Part shown: positions 22,620 through 31,959 of the stretch, in pieces
Layout of the letters: every line of letters begins with the position of its first letter
How positions within the stretch are numbered: the stretch's first letter is position 1
Assembly (NCBI RefSeq): GCF_018687895.1
Contig: NZ_CP061307.1
Coordinates: 1,054,001-1,118,000 of the forward strand
Direction of reading: 5' to 3'
DNA: 64,000 nt
From: Polynucleobacter sp. JS-JIR-II-50
GTDB lineage: Bacteria; Pseudomonadota; Gammaproteobacteria; Burkholderiales; Burkholderiaceae
The notes under the pieces: model-generated
The model's database searches: none
What the model was told of the DNA's origin: nothing
Seen by the model: only the letters and a program-made list of their open reading frames with translations
Position numbers and translations under genes: made by a program

Positions 22620-23141
22620 TTAAAAGCCAGATCCAGATCTTGGGTTTTGATTATTGTGACCTAGCAGTGCACCCATCATTGTGTACAAGGCAGCGCCTGA
22701 CATTGATACTGCAAAAATCCCTGAAAAAGAGATGATGATGGGCAGAATGCGCCACTGCTCTGATAGCTTGTAATCACCATATCCAACAGTGGTATACATT
22801 TCACCGGCAAAGTAAAAGGTTTGTGGGTTGGTCGGGAACACCTTTAAGGCTACGCAAATATAGGCCCAGACTACGATTTCAGCTAAATGGATAGCAATAA
22901 CTAAGAGTATGGCCACGAAATACGACAGAAAGCTTGCCCCAACAATGCGCCGTCTGGTCATGACTTCATCGATTGCATGAAATGCACCAGCAATACCTAG
23001 AACGGCAACCGCATGAACGGCCAGCATCAGGCATGCGCTTACAACAATCACCCAGATCTGACCATTGCCCATATCTGTATTGATCTCATTAAATAGGGTT
23101 CCAAAGCTAGGAAGGTCAGTATTTTGAAAAAGGCTAAGCAT
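22620..23141 (-). CDS. Small ion-channel protein (K+ channel pore domain)
   Basis: 173 residues with about three membrane segments (about 30-55, 70-95, 130-155) and a pore loop carrying the potassium selectivity filter TTVGYGD at about 116-122. It belongs to the two-helix ion channel family (Ion_trans_2) with an extra N-terminal helix. No regulatory RCK or cyclic-nucleotide domain is present. Its stop faces the DUF3108 gene with 2 bases between; it lies 72 bases after the ankyrin gene and may be separately transcribed. Confidence 0.85.
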   Translation of the reverse strand: MLSLFQNTDLPSFGTLFNEINTDMGNGQIWVIVVSACLMLAVHAVAVLGIAGAFHAIDEVMTRRRIVGASFLSYFVAILLVIAIHLAEIVVWAYICVALKVFPTNPQTFYFAGEMYTTVGYGDYKLSEQWRILPIIISFSGIFAVSMSGAALYTMMGALLGHNNQNPRSGSGF

Positions 23142-23213
23142 GGTATTTTTTAGAGGATTGGATTACAGATATATCTTATTTGACATAATAATGATTATAC
23201 GCAGATAGTCATA

Positions 23214-23921
23214 TCAGGATTTAGGTTGCCCAAGAACTTTTGGCGCTACATAAGGCTGTTTATAAAGCTTCTGCCAACGTGAACTCAAGCCCTCAGCAAT
23301 CCATGGTTTTTCATAAATCAGTGCTATATCGATAGCAGTAAATCCTTGCGAGTTACGCACCTGCAGATCAGCTCCTTTATCAAGCAATAACTTAACCAAT
23401 GCTTCATTACCGGACTGAACCGCCATCATTAATGGCGTTGTATTGCTTGGGCTAAGTGCGTCAACAATAGCTCCATTGGCGAGTAAATATTGAGCGACCT
23501 CTAGATGGCCTCTCGCGCATGCGTAATGCAAAGGAGTCCAGCCTATGTGATTAATTTGAGCCTTTTGTATCTGTATAAGCCTCTTTACAAGGGGTAAATT
23601 GCCTTCAATGGATGCAATCATGAGTGGAGTTTCACCAAACTTATTGGAAATATCCACATCAGTAGTCTTATTAGTCAGCAGAAACGTGATGACATCCTCG
23701 GACTTGTCCTTAATTGCTAGATTCAGCATTAATTCTCCCTTGGCATCGAGTGAATTTGGGTTAACGCCTTTAGATACCAGTGATCTTACGGTCGAGACAT
23801 CATTAAATTTGGCGGCTTTTGCAAAATCTGCAATGTCGCCGTCTGATTGGGCTAAAGCGAAGTTATTTAAGCCGAATAAAAAGCTTAAAATATAGGCCAT
23901 TATCTTAATTTTATTTCTCAT
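23214..23921 (-). CDS. Exported ankyrin-repeat protein
   Basis: 235 residues. A signal peptide (about 1-25, ending NNFALAQS) is followed by four to five ankyrin repeats, for example NKFGETPLMIASIEGNLPLV, GWTPLHYACARGHLEVAQYL, NTTPLMMAVQSGNEALVKLL and QGFTAIDIALIYEKPW. Ankyrin repeats bind proteins; the partner is unknown, and export points to the periplasm. Its ATG overlaps the tatD stop by 4 bases (ATGA), so translation is likely coupled. Confidence 0.9.
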   Translation of the reverse strand: MRNKIKIMAYILSFLFGLNNFALAQSDGDIADFAKAAKFNDVSTVRSLVSKGVNPNSLDAKGELMLNLAIKDKSEDVITFLLTNKTTDVDISNKFGETPLMIASIEGNLPLVKRLIQIQKAQINHIGWTPLHYACARGHLEVAQYLLANGAIVDALSPSNTTPLMMAVQSGNEALVKLLLDKGADLQVRNSQGFTAIDIALIYEKPWIAEGLSSRWQKLYKQPYVAPKVLGQPKS

Positions 23922-24709
23922 GAAAACTTTCTATCTATTTGAAAGCATTCATAAAAATTATTTGTAGTTTGCTTTGCTATGTCTTCAACGGATATGCCCT
24001 TAAGATCGGCAATAAATTCACCTACCTTAGATACCCACGCAGGCTCATTTGTTTTGCCACGATATGGAATGGGAGCCAAATAAGGCGAATCTGTCTCAAT
24101 GAGCATTCTGTTTAAGGGCACCTGCTTACAGGTTTCTTGTAGTTCTTTAGCGCTTTTGAATGTCACAATGCCTGAAAAAGAGATGAAAAACCCCATTTCC
24201 ATGGCTGCCTTTGCAACCTCGTAGGACTCGGTAAAGCAATGCATTACCCCACCAATTTGTTGGGCGCCCTCCTCTTTGAGGATTTTGATAGTGTCCTCGG
24301 AGGCGGCCCTTGTATGGATGATAAGAGGCTTCTTAGATGCGATAGAAGCTCTGATATGGGTTCTAAATCGTGCTCTTTGCCATTCCATGGACTCATAACT
24401 GCGATCACCCATGCGGAAGTAATCGAGCCCTGTTTCGCCAATTGCAACGATTTTAGGGTGCTTTAAAGCCGTCTCAACCAGAAAATCAAAGGTAGGTTCA
24501 GGAGTGTCTTCGTAATCAGGGTGAACACCAACCGAAGCGAAGAGGTTGGCATGATCTTGTGCTAATTTAAGTACATTAGGAAAGTCCGGCAAATCAACCG
24601 ATACACACAAAGCGTGACTTACTTTGGCCGACTGCATATTGCTCAATACTTCCGTTAAACGGGATTGAAATTCCGGGAAATCGAGGTGGCAATGGGAGTC
24701 TATGAACAT
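23918..24709 (-). CDS. TatD-family metal-dependent hydrolase
   Basis: 263 residues of the TatD/YcfH amidohydrolase-like TIM barrel, metal-dependent DNases in characterised members. Metal-ligand motifs are DSHCHLDF at the start, AIGETGLDYF (Glu), IIHTRAASED, GVMHCFTES and LIETDSPYLAP (Asp). It follows holB by 31 bases, the usual tmk-holB-tatD order, although the PilZ gene often found between holB and tatD in other proteobacteria is missing here. Confidence 0.93.
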   Translation of the reverse strand: MFIDSHCHLDFPEFQSRLTEVLSNMQSAKVSHALCVSVDLPDFPNVLKLAQDHANLFASVGVHPDYEDTPEPTFDFLVETALKHPKIVAIGETGLDYFRMGDRSYESMEWQRARFRTHIRASIASKKPLIIHTRAASEDTIKILKEEGAQQIGGVMHCFTESYEVAKAAMEMGFFISFSGIVTFKSAKELQETCKQVPLNRMLIETDSPYLAPIPYRGKTNEPAWVSKVGEFIADLKGISVEDIAKQTTNNFYECFQIDRKFS

Positions 24710-24740
24710 GACTCGTTATTTTAGACTGCCTGGGTTGATT

Positions 24741-25862
24741 CTATGAGCCAAAAATCTGTTGGTATTGGGAAAGCAATGCTTCTAACTGGATGCGGTTGGC
24801 TAGAGGATGATTTTCATGGCGACGAGCCTGTACCAGAGACTTCCATAGCTGGAGCATTCTTTGAACGTTCGCTGCTTTTGAAAGGCCCTGAAGCGTTGAT
24901 ATGTGCTTTGGGTAATAGCGTGGTGCACCACCTTGGGCAACTGACTGCAAATCTGAAACCCAGCGTTGCATGCTTGCCAAAAGAAAGCCATATTGAGCCT
25001 TGTATGTCTTCTCAGCTGCATCTAGCCAATTCATTCCCGCACCCTGAGCCATCGATTGCAATAAGTAGCGTGATGCCTGAATTGATATTGTGAGCTCATC
25101 CTTCTCATCTTTATTGTGTCTTGCGATCAAAGAGCTCAACACTGAAAATGGCGCCCCGCCCTGCTCATCGTAAATGGTTTCGACATCCCCATCATTTACT
25201 TTTAGGCCATCAATATTAATCAATTGGGTTTTTAGCCAAGCCAATCCTTGCTCGCGATCAGGGCGTGGTGCAGTCAGAAGTCGGCAGCGCGATCTAATCG
25301 TAGGTAAGACGCGATCAACACGATCAGCTAACAATATAAAGATGGTGTTGGCTGGAGGCTCTTCTAGAGATTTTAATAAAGTGTTAGCGGAGTCCGTGCG
25401 TAACATTTCTAATGGATAAATCAATATCACTCGATTACCGCCACGATGCGAGCCAATTGAAAGGTTTTCTATGGCATGACGGGTTTCTTCAATGGAGATA
25501 TTTTTCTTTTCCTTTTTTTCGCTTGAATCACTGTCATCGTCACGTGCCGTTTTACCTCTTTTAGGTGTTTCGTCACCCTCATAATCAGCGTGAGGTAGGA
25601 GCCTTCGATGCGTTTCAGGAACTAAAGCAATAAAGTCCGGATGGTTACCCGTATCAAACCAGTGGCAGGCCTCGCATTGATTGCAGGGTTTTATTGCTGC
25701 ATTTGAATTCTCGCAAAGAAGTGCCTTAGCAAGCTCAACAGAGAACGCAAACTTGCCGATACCAGACTGGCCATGCAGCAAAATCGCATTGGGAAAGTTG
25801 GCAAAATCCAAGCTTTCCCACAATGGTTTAAGCCAAGGCGCCATCAGATTATCTTGTTCCAC
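24741..25862 (-). CDS. holB: DNA polymerase III subunit delta prime
   Basis: Part of the clamp loader that places the beta clamp on DNA. 373 residues from GTG 25862, which directly follows the tmk stop; ATG 25844 is an alternative giving a start nearer to homologues. The P-loop-like segment is HGQSGIGKFAF, the zinc cysteines CNQCEACHWF follow at about 60, and a sensor segment lies in SLEEPPANTIFIL. A charged insert rich in Lys, Asp and Glu (about 95-120) separates the zinc module from the AAA core and is probably a loop. Confidence 0.93.
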   Translation of the reverse strand: MEQDNLMAPWLKPLWESLDFANFPNAILLHGQSGIGKFAFSVELAKALLCENSNAAIKPCNQCEACHWFDTGNHPDFIALVPETHRRLLPHADYEGDETPKRGKTARDDDSDSSEKKEKKNISIEETRHAIENLSIGSHRGGNRVILIYPLEMLRTDSANTLLKSLEEPPANTIFILLADRVDRVLPTIRSRCRLLTAPRPDREQGLAWLKTQLINIDGLKVNDGDVETIYDEQGGAPFSVLSSLIARHNKDEKDELTISIQASRYLLQSMAQGAGMNWLDAAEKTYKAQYGFLLASMQRWVSDLQSVAQGGAPRYYPKHISTLQGLSKAANVQRMLQLWKSLVQARRHENHPLANRIQLEALLSQYQQIFGS

Positions 25863-26501
25863 TTAAATTGCAATCTGAATAAGTTTCAGACCATCCCAAA
25901 TAGCTTCAGGGGTTTTCGTAGCATCGACTAGATGAAAGCGTGATGAATCATCCTTGGCTCTTCGCAGGTATTCCTGACGAACTCTTTCAAAAAAATCTAG
26001 ATCCATCTTTTCAAATTTATCTGGAGCACGAACCTTGGAGCGACGGGCCTCTGCAACCTCACCAGGTAAGTCAAATAGGATTGTTAAGTTGGGTTGCAAA
26101 AGAGAGCCGTCGGGGCGACCCTGAACCCAGCGCTCCAAATCATTTAACTTTGCCAAGCTCAAGCCGCGACCACCACCTTGGTAGGCGAAGCTAGCATCTG
26201 TAAAGCGGTCTGAAATCACAATCTTTCCTGCCGACAGCGCTGGCTCAATGACCTGTGCAATATGCTCGCGACGTGCAGCAAACATTAATAAGGCCTCGGT
26301 CTCCAAATTCATGGGGGCATCTAAAAGTAGATTGCGCAATTGCTCGCCCAAACCAGTTCCACCGGGTTCACGTGTCATCACCACCTCTTTCTTTGGGTAG
26401 CGCTCTTGCATTAAATTTCTAAACGCATCGACGTGCGTACTCTTTCCTGCGCCGTCAATGCCTTCGAAACTAATGAAATATCCGTTTTGTGCTGATGTCA
26501 T
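25863..26501 (-). CDS. tmk: Thymidylate kinase
   Basis: Phosphorylates dTMP to dTDP. About 212 residues from ATG 26501; an in-frame TTG two codons earlier is possible. The P-loop is [11 protein letters not shown], the DRX motif is in [19 protein letters not shown], and the LID region carries the [10 protein letters not shown] segment. It lies 12 bases after mltG and directly abuts holB, a three-gene order seen in many proteobacteria. Confidence 0.96.
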   Translation of the reverse strand: MTSAQNGYFISFEGIDGAGKSTHVDAFRNLMQERYPKKEVVMTREPGGTGLGEQLRNLLLDAPMNLETEALLMFAARREHIAQVIEPALSAGKIVISDRFTDASFAYQGGGRGLSLAKLNDLERWVQGRPDGSLLQPNLTILFDLPGEVAEARRSKVRAPDKFEKMDLDFFERVRQEYLRRAKDDSSRFHLVDATKTPEAIWDGLKLIQIAI

Positions 26502-26513
26502 AGTCAAATAAAT

Positions 26514-27587
26514 TTAGTTGGTGCTATTTCCGGGCGCAATTTTGCGTTGATATCGATTTACTGCTGACTCATGCTCTTTTAGGTTTTGTGAAAAGTGGCT
26601 ACTACCATCGCCCTTTGCCACAAAAAATAAGGCGTCGCTTTTAGCGGGATGCGCAGCTGCCAAAATAGACTCTTTACTGGCCATTGCGATGGGGCTGGGA
26701 GGTAAACCTTTGTGCATATAGGTATTGTAGGCAGTGTCTTTACGTAAATCCGCTTTCCGTAAATTTCCATCAAATTTAGGGCCTATTCCGTAGATAACCG
26801 TGGGATCGGTTTGAAGAGGCATTCCTTTATTGAGTCTATTTATAAATACCGCAGAAATCATATCCCGATCGCTTGCGCGGCCAGTTTCCTTTTCGATAAT
26901 GGAAGAGAGAATCAGAAGCTCATAGGGTGTTTTGAGGGGAAGCCCAGCTTCTTTTTGGTCCCAAGCCAGATTTAGTTGCTTTTGCATGGCTTGTGCCGCT
27001 TTGCGATAAATATTTAAATCCGGCTCATCTGGATCAAATACGTAGGTATCAGGAAGAAAAAGTCCTTCGTCACTGGGGTAGCTAAAATTGAGGGATTGCA
27101 GCAAGTCCTTATTGCTCATACCCTTGGTTTGATGGATAAGAGCTGGGTGCATATCGATGATGCCCCGCAGTTGCCAAATTGTCATGCCTGGAATAATCGC
27201 AATATTCTCCCTCACTCGATCGCCGCGTGCAATTTGTAGCAACACTTTGCCGAGACTTCCTCCCGCTGGGAGCATATACGTGCCTGGCTTTAGTTTTGAT
27301 CCTACGAAAAGACTTCTAGCCCCTACCTGCATAGTGAATTTATTGATCGATAAGCCTTGTTCACCCAACTGATCGGCAATGCTTGAAAGGCTGGAATTAG
27401 GATTAATCTTTACTTTATAAACAAGTGCACTATCGACATTGGGGGTACTGGGCACCACTGGCAATAAAAAAATTACACCGTAAATTAGACCTAGAAAGAT
27501 TACCAGAAGGGTCAACCAATACTTTAGACCTCGATCTTTTGACTTTTTCTTAATAAATAGGGATCTGCTCTGAATTTTTCTGCTCAT
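26514..27587 (-). CDS. mltG: Endolytic murein transglycosylase MltG
   Basis: Cuts nascent glycan strands at the inner membrane and helps set their length. 357 residues: basic cytoplasmic N-terminus, one membrane helix (about 24-44), a LysM-like region (about 60-115) and the YceG catalytic domain. The catalytic Glu is in LSSIIEKETGR (about residue 233), followed by VFINRLNKGMPLQTDPTVIYGIG. It begins a minus-strand operon with tmk, holB and tatD; only 20 bases separate its start from that of ygfZ on the other strand. Confidence 0.95.
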   Translation of the reverse strand: MSRKIQSRSLFIKKKSKDRGLKYWLTLLVIFLGLIYGVIFLLPVVPSTPNVDSALVYKVKINPNSSLSSIADQLGEQGLSINKFTMQVGARSLFVGSKLKPGTYMLPAGGSLGKVLLQIARGDRVRENIAIIPGMTIWQLRGIIDMHPALIHQTKGMSNKDLLQSLNFSYPSDEGLFLPDTYVFDPDEPDLNIYRKAAQAMQKQLNLAWDQKEAGLPLKTPYELLILSSIIEKETGRASDRDMISAVFINRLNKGMPLQTDPTVIYGIGPKFDGNLRKADLRKDTAYNTYMHKGLPPSPIAMASKESILAAAHPAKSDALFFVAKGDGSSHFSQNLKEHESAVNRYQRKIAPGNSTN

Positions 27588-27607
27588 CAGGCTATGATAA
27601 AAGGGTC

Positions 27608-28615
27608 ATGATAAATAACCCCAAAATTGAGCAAAACTGGCTAAATAACCCCACTTCCCTACCCTGCAATTTGCCGCAGTGGGGATTGGTCCTGGTTGAG
27701 GGCTCAGACGCTGCAAGTTTTTTACAAAATCAATTAACAAATTCAGTATTGGGGCTTAACCGGACTCCACCCAGTCAAATAGCCCAAAATTTTTCGGGTG
27801 TCCGCCTAGTAGGTTATTGCAGCCCCAAAGGAAGACTGCTAGCAAGCGCATGGCTTGGATTGTTTCCATCTGGCGAGAACACTGATGATCGCTTTGCTTT
27901 ATTTATTTCAAAAGATATTGCCGCAAGTACGGCAAAACGTTTATCCATGTTTGTTTTGCGCTCAAAGGTTAAGATTATCGATGTATCCGAGGATTGGATT
28001 ATCTCTGGACTACATGGTTCTGAGGAGCAGATTGTCGAATTTAAGCTTGATCCCAGCGCTATAGCTTTACGCATGCCAGATGTTTTGGCAAACAATCAAT
28101 CGGTTGCCCGTCTTTTATTTGCAATACCTGTTGATAGGCAAGCAAGTGCACGCGATTCTAGTGAAATGCTTCAAACATGGAATGAGCTTGAGGTCTTAAG
28201 TGCCATCCCTAGAATTGTTCAAGCAACACAGGAGCAATTTGTACCACAAATGATTAATTTTGAATCTGTAGCTGGGGTAGATTTTAAAAAAGGGTGTTAT
28301 CCAGGCCAAGAAATCGTTGCTCGTAGTCAATATCGCGGCGCCATCAAACGTAGACTACAAATTGCCCATATAGATAAAAGTAGTTCAGATGAAAACTTGG
28401 CAATGCCGGGCGTTGAACTTTTCCACTCCAATGATCCCTCCCAGCCATCAGGAATGGTAGTTTTATCTGCACATTCTCCAGAGGATAAGCAGCGTATTGA
28501 CCTTCAGATCGAGTGCAAGTTAGAGGCGCTTGAAAATGGGGAAATTCATCTTGGTAGCCCTGAAGGACCTGTGTTAAAAATAGATTTATTGCCCTACCCT
28601 TTGCTCGAAATTTAA
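27608..28615 (+). CDS. ygfZ: Folate-binding protein YgfZ (Fe-S cluster assembly/repair)
   Basis: 335 residues, related to the glycine-cleavage T-protein fold. The family signature KGCYPGQEIVAR is present at about residue 230, with its conserved Cys. E. coli YgfZ acts with folate in maintaining certain iron-sulphur enzymes. The N-terminal SDAASFLQNQLTNSV is also typical. It is divergent from mltG with only 20 bases between starts, an arrangement common among betaproteobacteria. Confidence 0.93.
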   Translation: MINNPKIEQNWLNNPTSLPCNLPQWGLVLVEGSDAASFLQNQLTNSVLGLNRTPPSQIAQNFSGVRLVGYCSPKGRLLASAWLGLFPSGENTDDRFALFISKDIAASTAKRLSMFVLRSKVKIIDVSEDWIISGLHGSEEQIVEFKLDPSAIALRMPDVLANNQSVARLLFAIPVDRQASARDSSEMLQTWNELEVLSAIPRIVQATQEQFVPQMINFESVAGVDFKKGCYPGQEIVARSQYRGAIKRRLQIAHIDKSSSDENLAMPGVELFHSNDPSQPSGMVVLSAHSPEDKQRIDLQIECKLEALENGEIHLGSPEGPVLKIDLLPYPLLEI

Positions 28616-28623
28616 TAGTCCTT

Positions 28624-29481
28624 ATGTGCCTTATTCTCTTCGCTTGGAATTCTCACCCAGAATATTCGCTGGTGGTAGCAGCGAACCGTGATGAGTTTTA
28701 TGAACGCAATACCGATGGCGTTTCTTGGTGGTCTGAACATCCTCATGTTTTAGCAGGCAGAGATCGCGCCGATGTATTGGGGAGTCCTGGCACCTGGCTT
28801 GGATTTACCAAGACCGGCAAATTTGCAGCCTTAACGAATGTTAGGGCGCCTAGCGAGAAAAATCCCGATTCTAGAACGCGTGGTGAACTATCTTTGATGT
28901 ACCTCACCGGCAATGAGCGCCCCTCCGAATTTATTCAGGGTAATGCAAAACGTTTTCAGCAATACAACGGCTTCAATCTTTTAATGGCGGATTTAAGTGA
29001 CCCTGCCAATGCCGAAATGCATTGGGTCAGCAATCGTATGATGATGGGGCAAAGTATTCGTCCACGCAAAGTTTTTCCACAGCAGACGTTAGAGCCAGGA
29101 GTTTATGGTTTGTCCAATGCCATGCTCGATACCCCGTGGCCAAAAGTAAATCATCGTGTGGCCGCATTTGCTCAGGCTTTGGCTATGGATCAAGGACAGC
29201 TTAAAAATGCAGATCCATATTTAAAGCTATTGGCGGATACCCATCACGCCAGTGATAACGAACTTCCTAGCACTGGGGTTAGTCGTGAGTGGGAGAAGGC
29301 ACTCTCTCCCGCATTTATTAAAACTCCCGCTTATGGGACGCGCTCAAGTACAGTTTTGCGGGTGCGGAAAGATGGTCAGTTTGAGATGGTGGAGCGTCGC
29401 TTTGATGCTTCAGGAACTGTAGGCCATGACGTTGTTACAGGTGCCCTTAGCTCTGCATCAGATTCAAATTTATCCGTTTAG
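28624..29481 (+). CDS. NRDE family (TANGO2-like) protein
   Basis: 285 residues starting MCLILFAWN, with the family NRDE motif in VVAANRDEFYER (about 25-36), followed by WLGFTKTGKFAALTNVR and, later, YGLSNAMLDTPWPK and GTRSSTVLRV. The family includes human TANGO2, linked to lipid or haem handling; the bacterial role is not settled. Cys 2 after Met suggests an Ntn-hydrolase-like architecture, but that is inference. It starts 8 bases after ygfZ. Confidence 0.9.
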   Translation: MCLILFAWNSHPEYSLVVAANRDEFYERNTDGVSWWSEHPHVLAGRDRADVLGSPGTWLGFTKTGKFAALTNVRAPSEKNPDSRTRGELSLMYLTGNERPSEFIQGNAKRFQQYNGFNLLMADLSDPANAEMHWVSNRMMMGQSIRPRKVFPQQTLEPGVYGLSNAMLDTPWPKVNHRVAAFAQALAMDQGQLKNADPYLKLLADTHHASDNELPSTGVSREWEKALSPAFIKTPAYGTRSSTVLRVRKDGQFEMVERRFDASGTVGHDVVTGALSSASDSNLSV

Positions 29482-29483
29482 GA

Positions 29484-29966
29484 TTATTCAGAGCGACCAT
29501 CATTGTTTATAACTCGGTCACCATCCGCATTGCGAGTTGCTAAGCGCTTAAGGTACTTGAAGGTACCGGTAGACATGCAGCAAATTTCACCTTGATCGTT
29601 GTAAAGCTTGGCCTCGCAAAAAGCCATCGTTGCAGTTCTGCGAACGGTATCAGCCTTGACCCTCAACACGCCGGTTGCAGCTTGCATGAAATTATTCTTC
29701 ATCTCAATGGTCACCACGCTACGATCACCGGGATCGCCGGAACGTGCTGCAACGGCCATAGCTACATCCATTAGCGTTAACAACACACCTCCATGTGCTA
29801 CTTCCCAGGTGTTGTTGTGCTCGGGTTTGAGGGCTAGCAAAATCTCCCCTTTGCCCATTTCAGCGCTTAAACAACGAACACCTAAAAGCTTTAAAAAAGG
29901 CACATTCAATTCCTCGCCTAAATTAGCTAACTGGGTCTGTGGGTTCATTTGGACTTGTTTGTTCAT
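29484..29966 (-). CDS. PaaI-like hotdog thioesterase
   Basis: 160 residues of the hotdog fold. The conserved NTWEVAHGGVLLTLMDVAMAVAA holds the catalytic region HGGVLLTLMD, and VTIEMKNNFMQAATG is the second family segment. Such enzymes hydrolyse acyl-CoA thioesters; the chain specificity cannot be read from the sequence. It converges on the NRDE gene with 2 bases between stops and is divergent from selO. Confidence 0.88.
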   Translation of the reverse strand: MNKQVQMNPQTQLANLGEELNVPFLKLLGVRCLSAEMGKGEILLALKPEHNNTWEVAHGGVLLTLMDVAMAVAARSGDPGDRSVVTIEMKNNFMQAATGVLRVKADTVRRTATMAFCEAKLYNDQGEICCMSTGTFKYLKRLATRNADGDRVINNDGRSE

Positions 29967-30020
29967 AGATTAATTTTAGAGCCATGCACGTGATTTAGTA
30001 AATCCACCTAGAATACCTCT

Positions 30021-31487
30021 ATGGCCTTTACTTTACGCGGCGAAGATGCCTGCCAAGCAACTCTCCCCACCCCGATACCCAATCCCTACTGGGTCGCATT
30101 TTCACCCTCTTCCGCCAAATTGGTGGGTATCGACCTGGACGAAAATAATTTGCCCGTAGATAAAACATGGCTAGAGGTATTGTCTGGTAACGGTTTAAAT
30201 ACAGCCAACCATCAATTTCCAAATCCTATGGCAACAGCCTATAGCGGACATCAATTTGGGGTATGGGCTGGTCAACTGGGTGATGGGCGGGCAATATTGT
30301 TAGGCGATATTGCTGGACAAGAGTTACAGCTCAAAGGAGCTGGGATAACGCGATTCTCCCGCATGGGTGATGGTCGCGCTGTATTGCGCTCATCTATAAG
30401 AGAATTCTTATGCAGCGAGTCAATGCATGCTTTGGGAATTCCAACTACAAGAGCGCTATCAATTGTTGGCTCAGACATGCCTGTCAGAAGGGAAACCTTA
30501 GAGACTGCAGCCGTTTGTGCTCGCTTGGCGCCAAGCTTTATTCGGGTTGGACACTTTGAGCATTACGCTTCACTACAAAACCATGCAAGGTTAAAAGAGC
30601 TCGCAGATTACCTCATAGAAATACATTACCCAGAATCCCTGCAGGCTAACGAGCCCTATTTAGATTTATTCAAAAGAATTAGTGCACGCAATGCCAAATT
30701 AGTCGCTCAATGGCAGGCTGTGGGCTTTTGTCATGGGGTTCTCAATAGTGACAATATCAGCGTACTTGGATTGACTATTGACTATGGCCCTTTTGGATTT
30801 TTAGACCAGTTTCAGATCGATCATATTTGCAACCATAGCGATCAAGGTGGTCGTTATGCCTACCATCGTCAACCACAAATCATGCATTGGAATATGGCAT
30901 GCTTGGCCAGCGCTATTATTCCACTGCTCGAGCTCCGCCATAGCGAAAAAGAAGCGCAAGAGCAATTACGGGCTGCCCTTGAAGAGTTTCCGATAATTTA
31001 TGCGCAAACTTGGCAATCGTTATTTCGTAATAAATTAGGATTTAGTACTGAGCAAGATGGAGACGTCGCCCTGATTGAACGGTTATTGCAGGCAATGCAT
31101 GATTCGAAGGTGGATTTCACGAACTTCTTTCGCAACCTTGGAAGGGTTAACTCAAACCTTTCTATTTCGCAGATTACCTTAAGAGATGATTTTATGGACC
31201 GTGATGCAATTGATCTTTGGTTCGTTGATTATTTAGCTCGCTTACAGAGTGAATCTAGCAATGATTCAGAGCGATACCTAGCAATGAATCGAGTCAACCC
31301 AAAATACATACTGCGAAATCATCTTGCACAGTTTGCCATTGAGCTGGCGCAGAAAAAAGACTTTTCTGAAGCATCAAAGCTTCTTAAGGTTTTAAGTAGC
31401 CCCTTTGATGAACAGCCAGAATTTGCCTCTTACTCGCTAGCTCCACCACCAGATATGGATATGGTCGAAGTAAGCTGTTCCTCATAA
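30021..31487 (+). CDS. selO: Protein adenylyltransferase SelO
   Basis: 488 residues of the SelO/YdiU pseudokinase family, which transfers AMP to Ser, Thr or Tyr of target proteins. Signature segments are ATAYSGHQFGVWAGQLGDGRAILLGD, read here as ATAYSGHQFGVWAGQLGD then GRAILLGD, ELQLKGAG (nucleotide lysine), RAVLRSSIREFL, and the metal site in CHGVLNSDNISVLGLTIDYG. The C-terminus is VEVSCSS: a Cys near the end corresponds to the selenocysteine or cysteine of eukaryotic homologues, as seen also in E. coli SelO. msrB follows 35 bases later. Confidence 0.95.
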   Translation: MAFTLRGEDACQATLPTPIPNPYWVAFSPSSAKLVGIDLDENNLPVDKTWLEVLSGNGLNTANHQFPNPMATAYSGHQFGVWAGQLGDGRAILLGDIAGQELQLKGAGITRFSRMGDGRAVLRSSIREFLCSESMHALGIPTTRALSIVGSDMPVRRETLETAAVCARLAPSFIRVGHFEHYASLQNHARLKELADYLIEIHYPESLQANEPYLDLFKRISARNAKLVAQWQAVGFCHGVLNSDNISVLGLTIDYGPFGFLDQFQIDHICNHSDQGGRYAYHRQPQIMHWNMACLASAIIPLLELRHSEKEAQEQLRAALEEFPIIYAQTWQSLFRNKLGFSTEQDGDVALIERLLQAMHDSKVDFTNFFRNLGRVNSNLSISQITLRDDFMDRDAIDLWFVDYLARLQSESSNDSERYLAMNRVNPKYILRNHLAQFAIELAQKKDFSEASKLLKVLSSPFDEQPEFASYSLAPPPDMDMVEVSCSS

Positions 31488-31522
31488 ATGTTCATTAAGA
31501 AAATCATATTATTGGAGTCAAA

Positions 31523-31936
31523 ATGAAAAAAACAGATCAAGAATATAAGCAATCATTAAGTGATATAGAGTACCGAGTCACTCGAGAAGCAGCAACTGAG
31601 CGACCTTTTACCGGCAAGTACTGGGATCATTGGGACAAGGGTCGCTATCAGTGTGTTTGCTGTGGTACACCACTCTTTTTATCAGAGACCAAGTTCGATG
31701 CTGGTTGCGGATGGCCAAGCTATAACGCCCCAGAAGTTGCATCCTCTATTAAAGAAATTCGAGATACTACTCATGGCATGGTTCGCACCGAAGTCCGTTG
31801 TGCAAATTGTGATGCCCATTTAGGGCATGTATTTGAGGATGGCCCCATGCCAACTGGATTGCGCTACTGCATTAACTCTGCATCCTTGAGTTTTGAGCCA
31901 GGTGCCAACGCCATACCCGTAAAAACTGAAAAATAA
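31523..31936 (+). CDS. msrB: Peptide-methionine (R)-S-oxide reductase
   Basis: Reduces methionine-R-sulfoxide in proteins. 137 residues. Both zinc CxxC pairs are visible (CVCCGTPLF and [13 protein letters not shown]), with the substrate-binding [10 protein letters not shown] and the catalytic Cys in [10 protein letters not shown] near residue 120. It has a GGAGTC ribosome site and is placed between selO and yciB on the same strand. The link with selO suggests a shared oxidative-stress role, by inference. Confidence 0.96.
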   Translation: MKKTDQEYKQSLSDIEYRVTREAATERPFTGKYWDHWDKGRYQCVCCGTPLFLSETKFDAGCGWPSYNAPEVASSIKEIRDTTHGMVRTEVRCANCDAHLGHVFEDGPMPTGLRYCINSASLSFEPGANAIPVKTEK

Positions 31937-31959
31937 ATAAATAGCTGGATAATCCTCTT

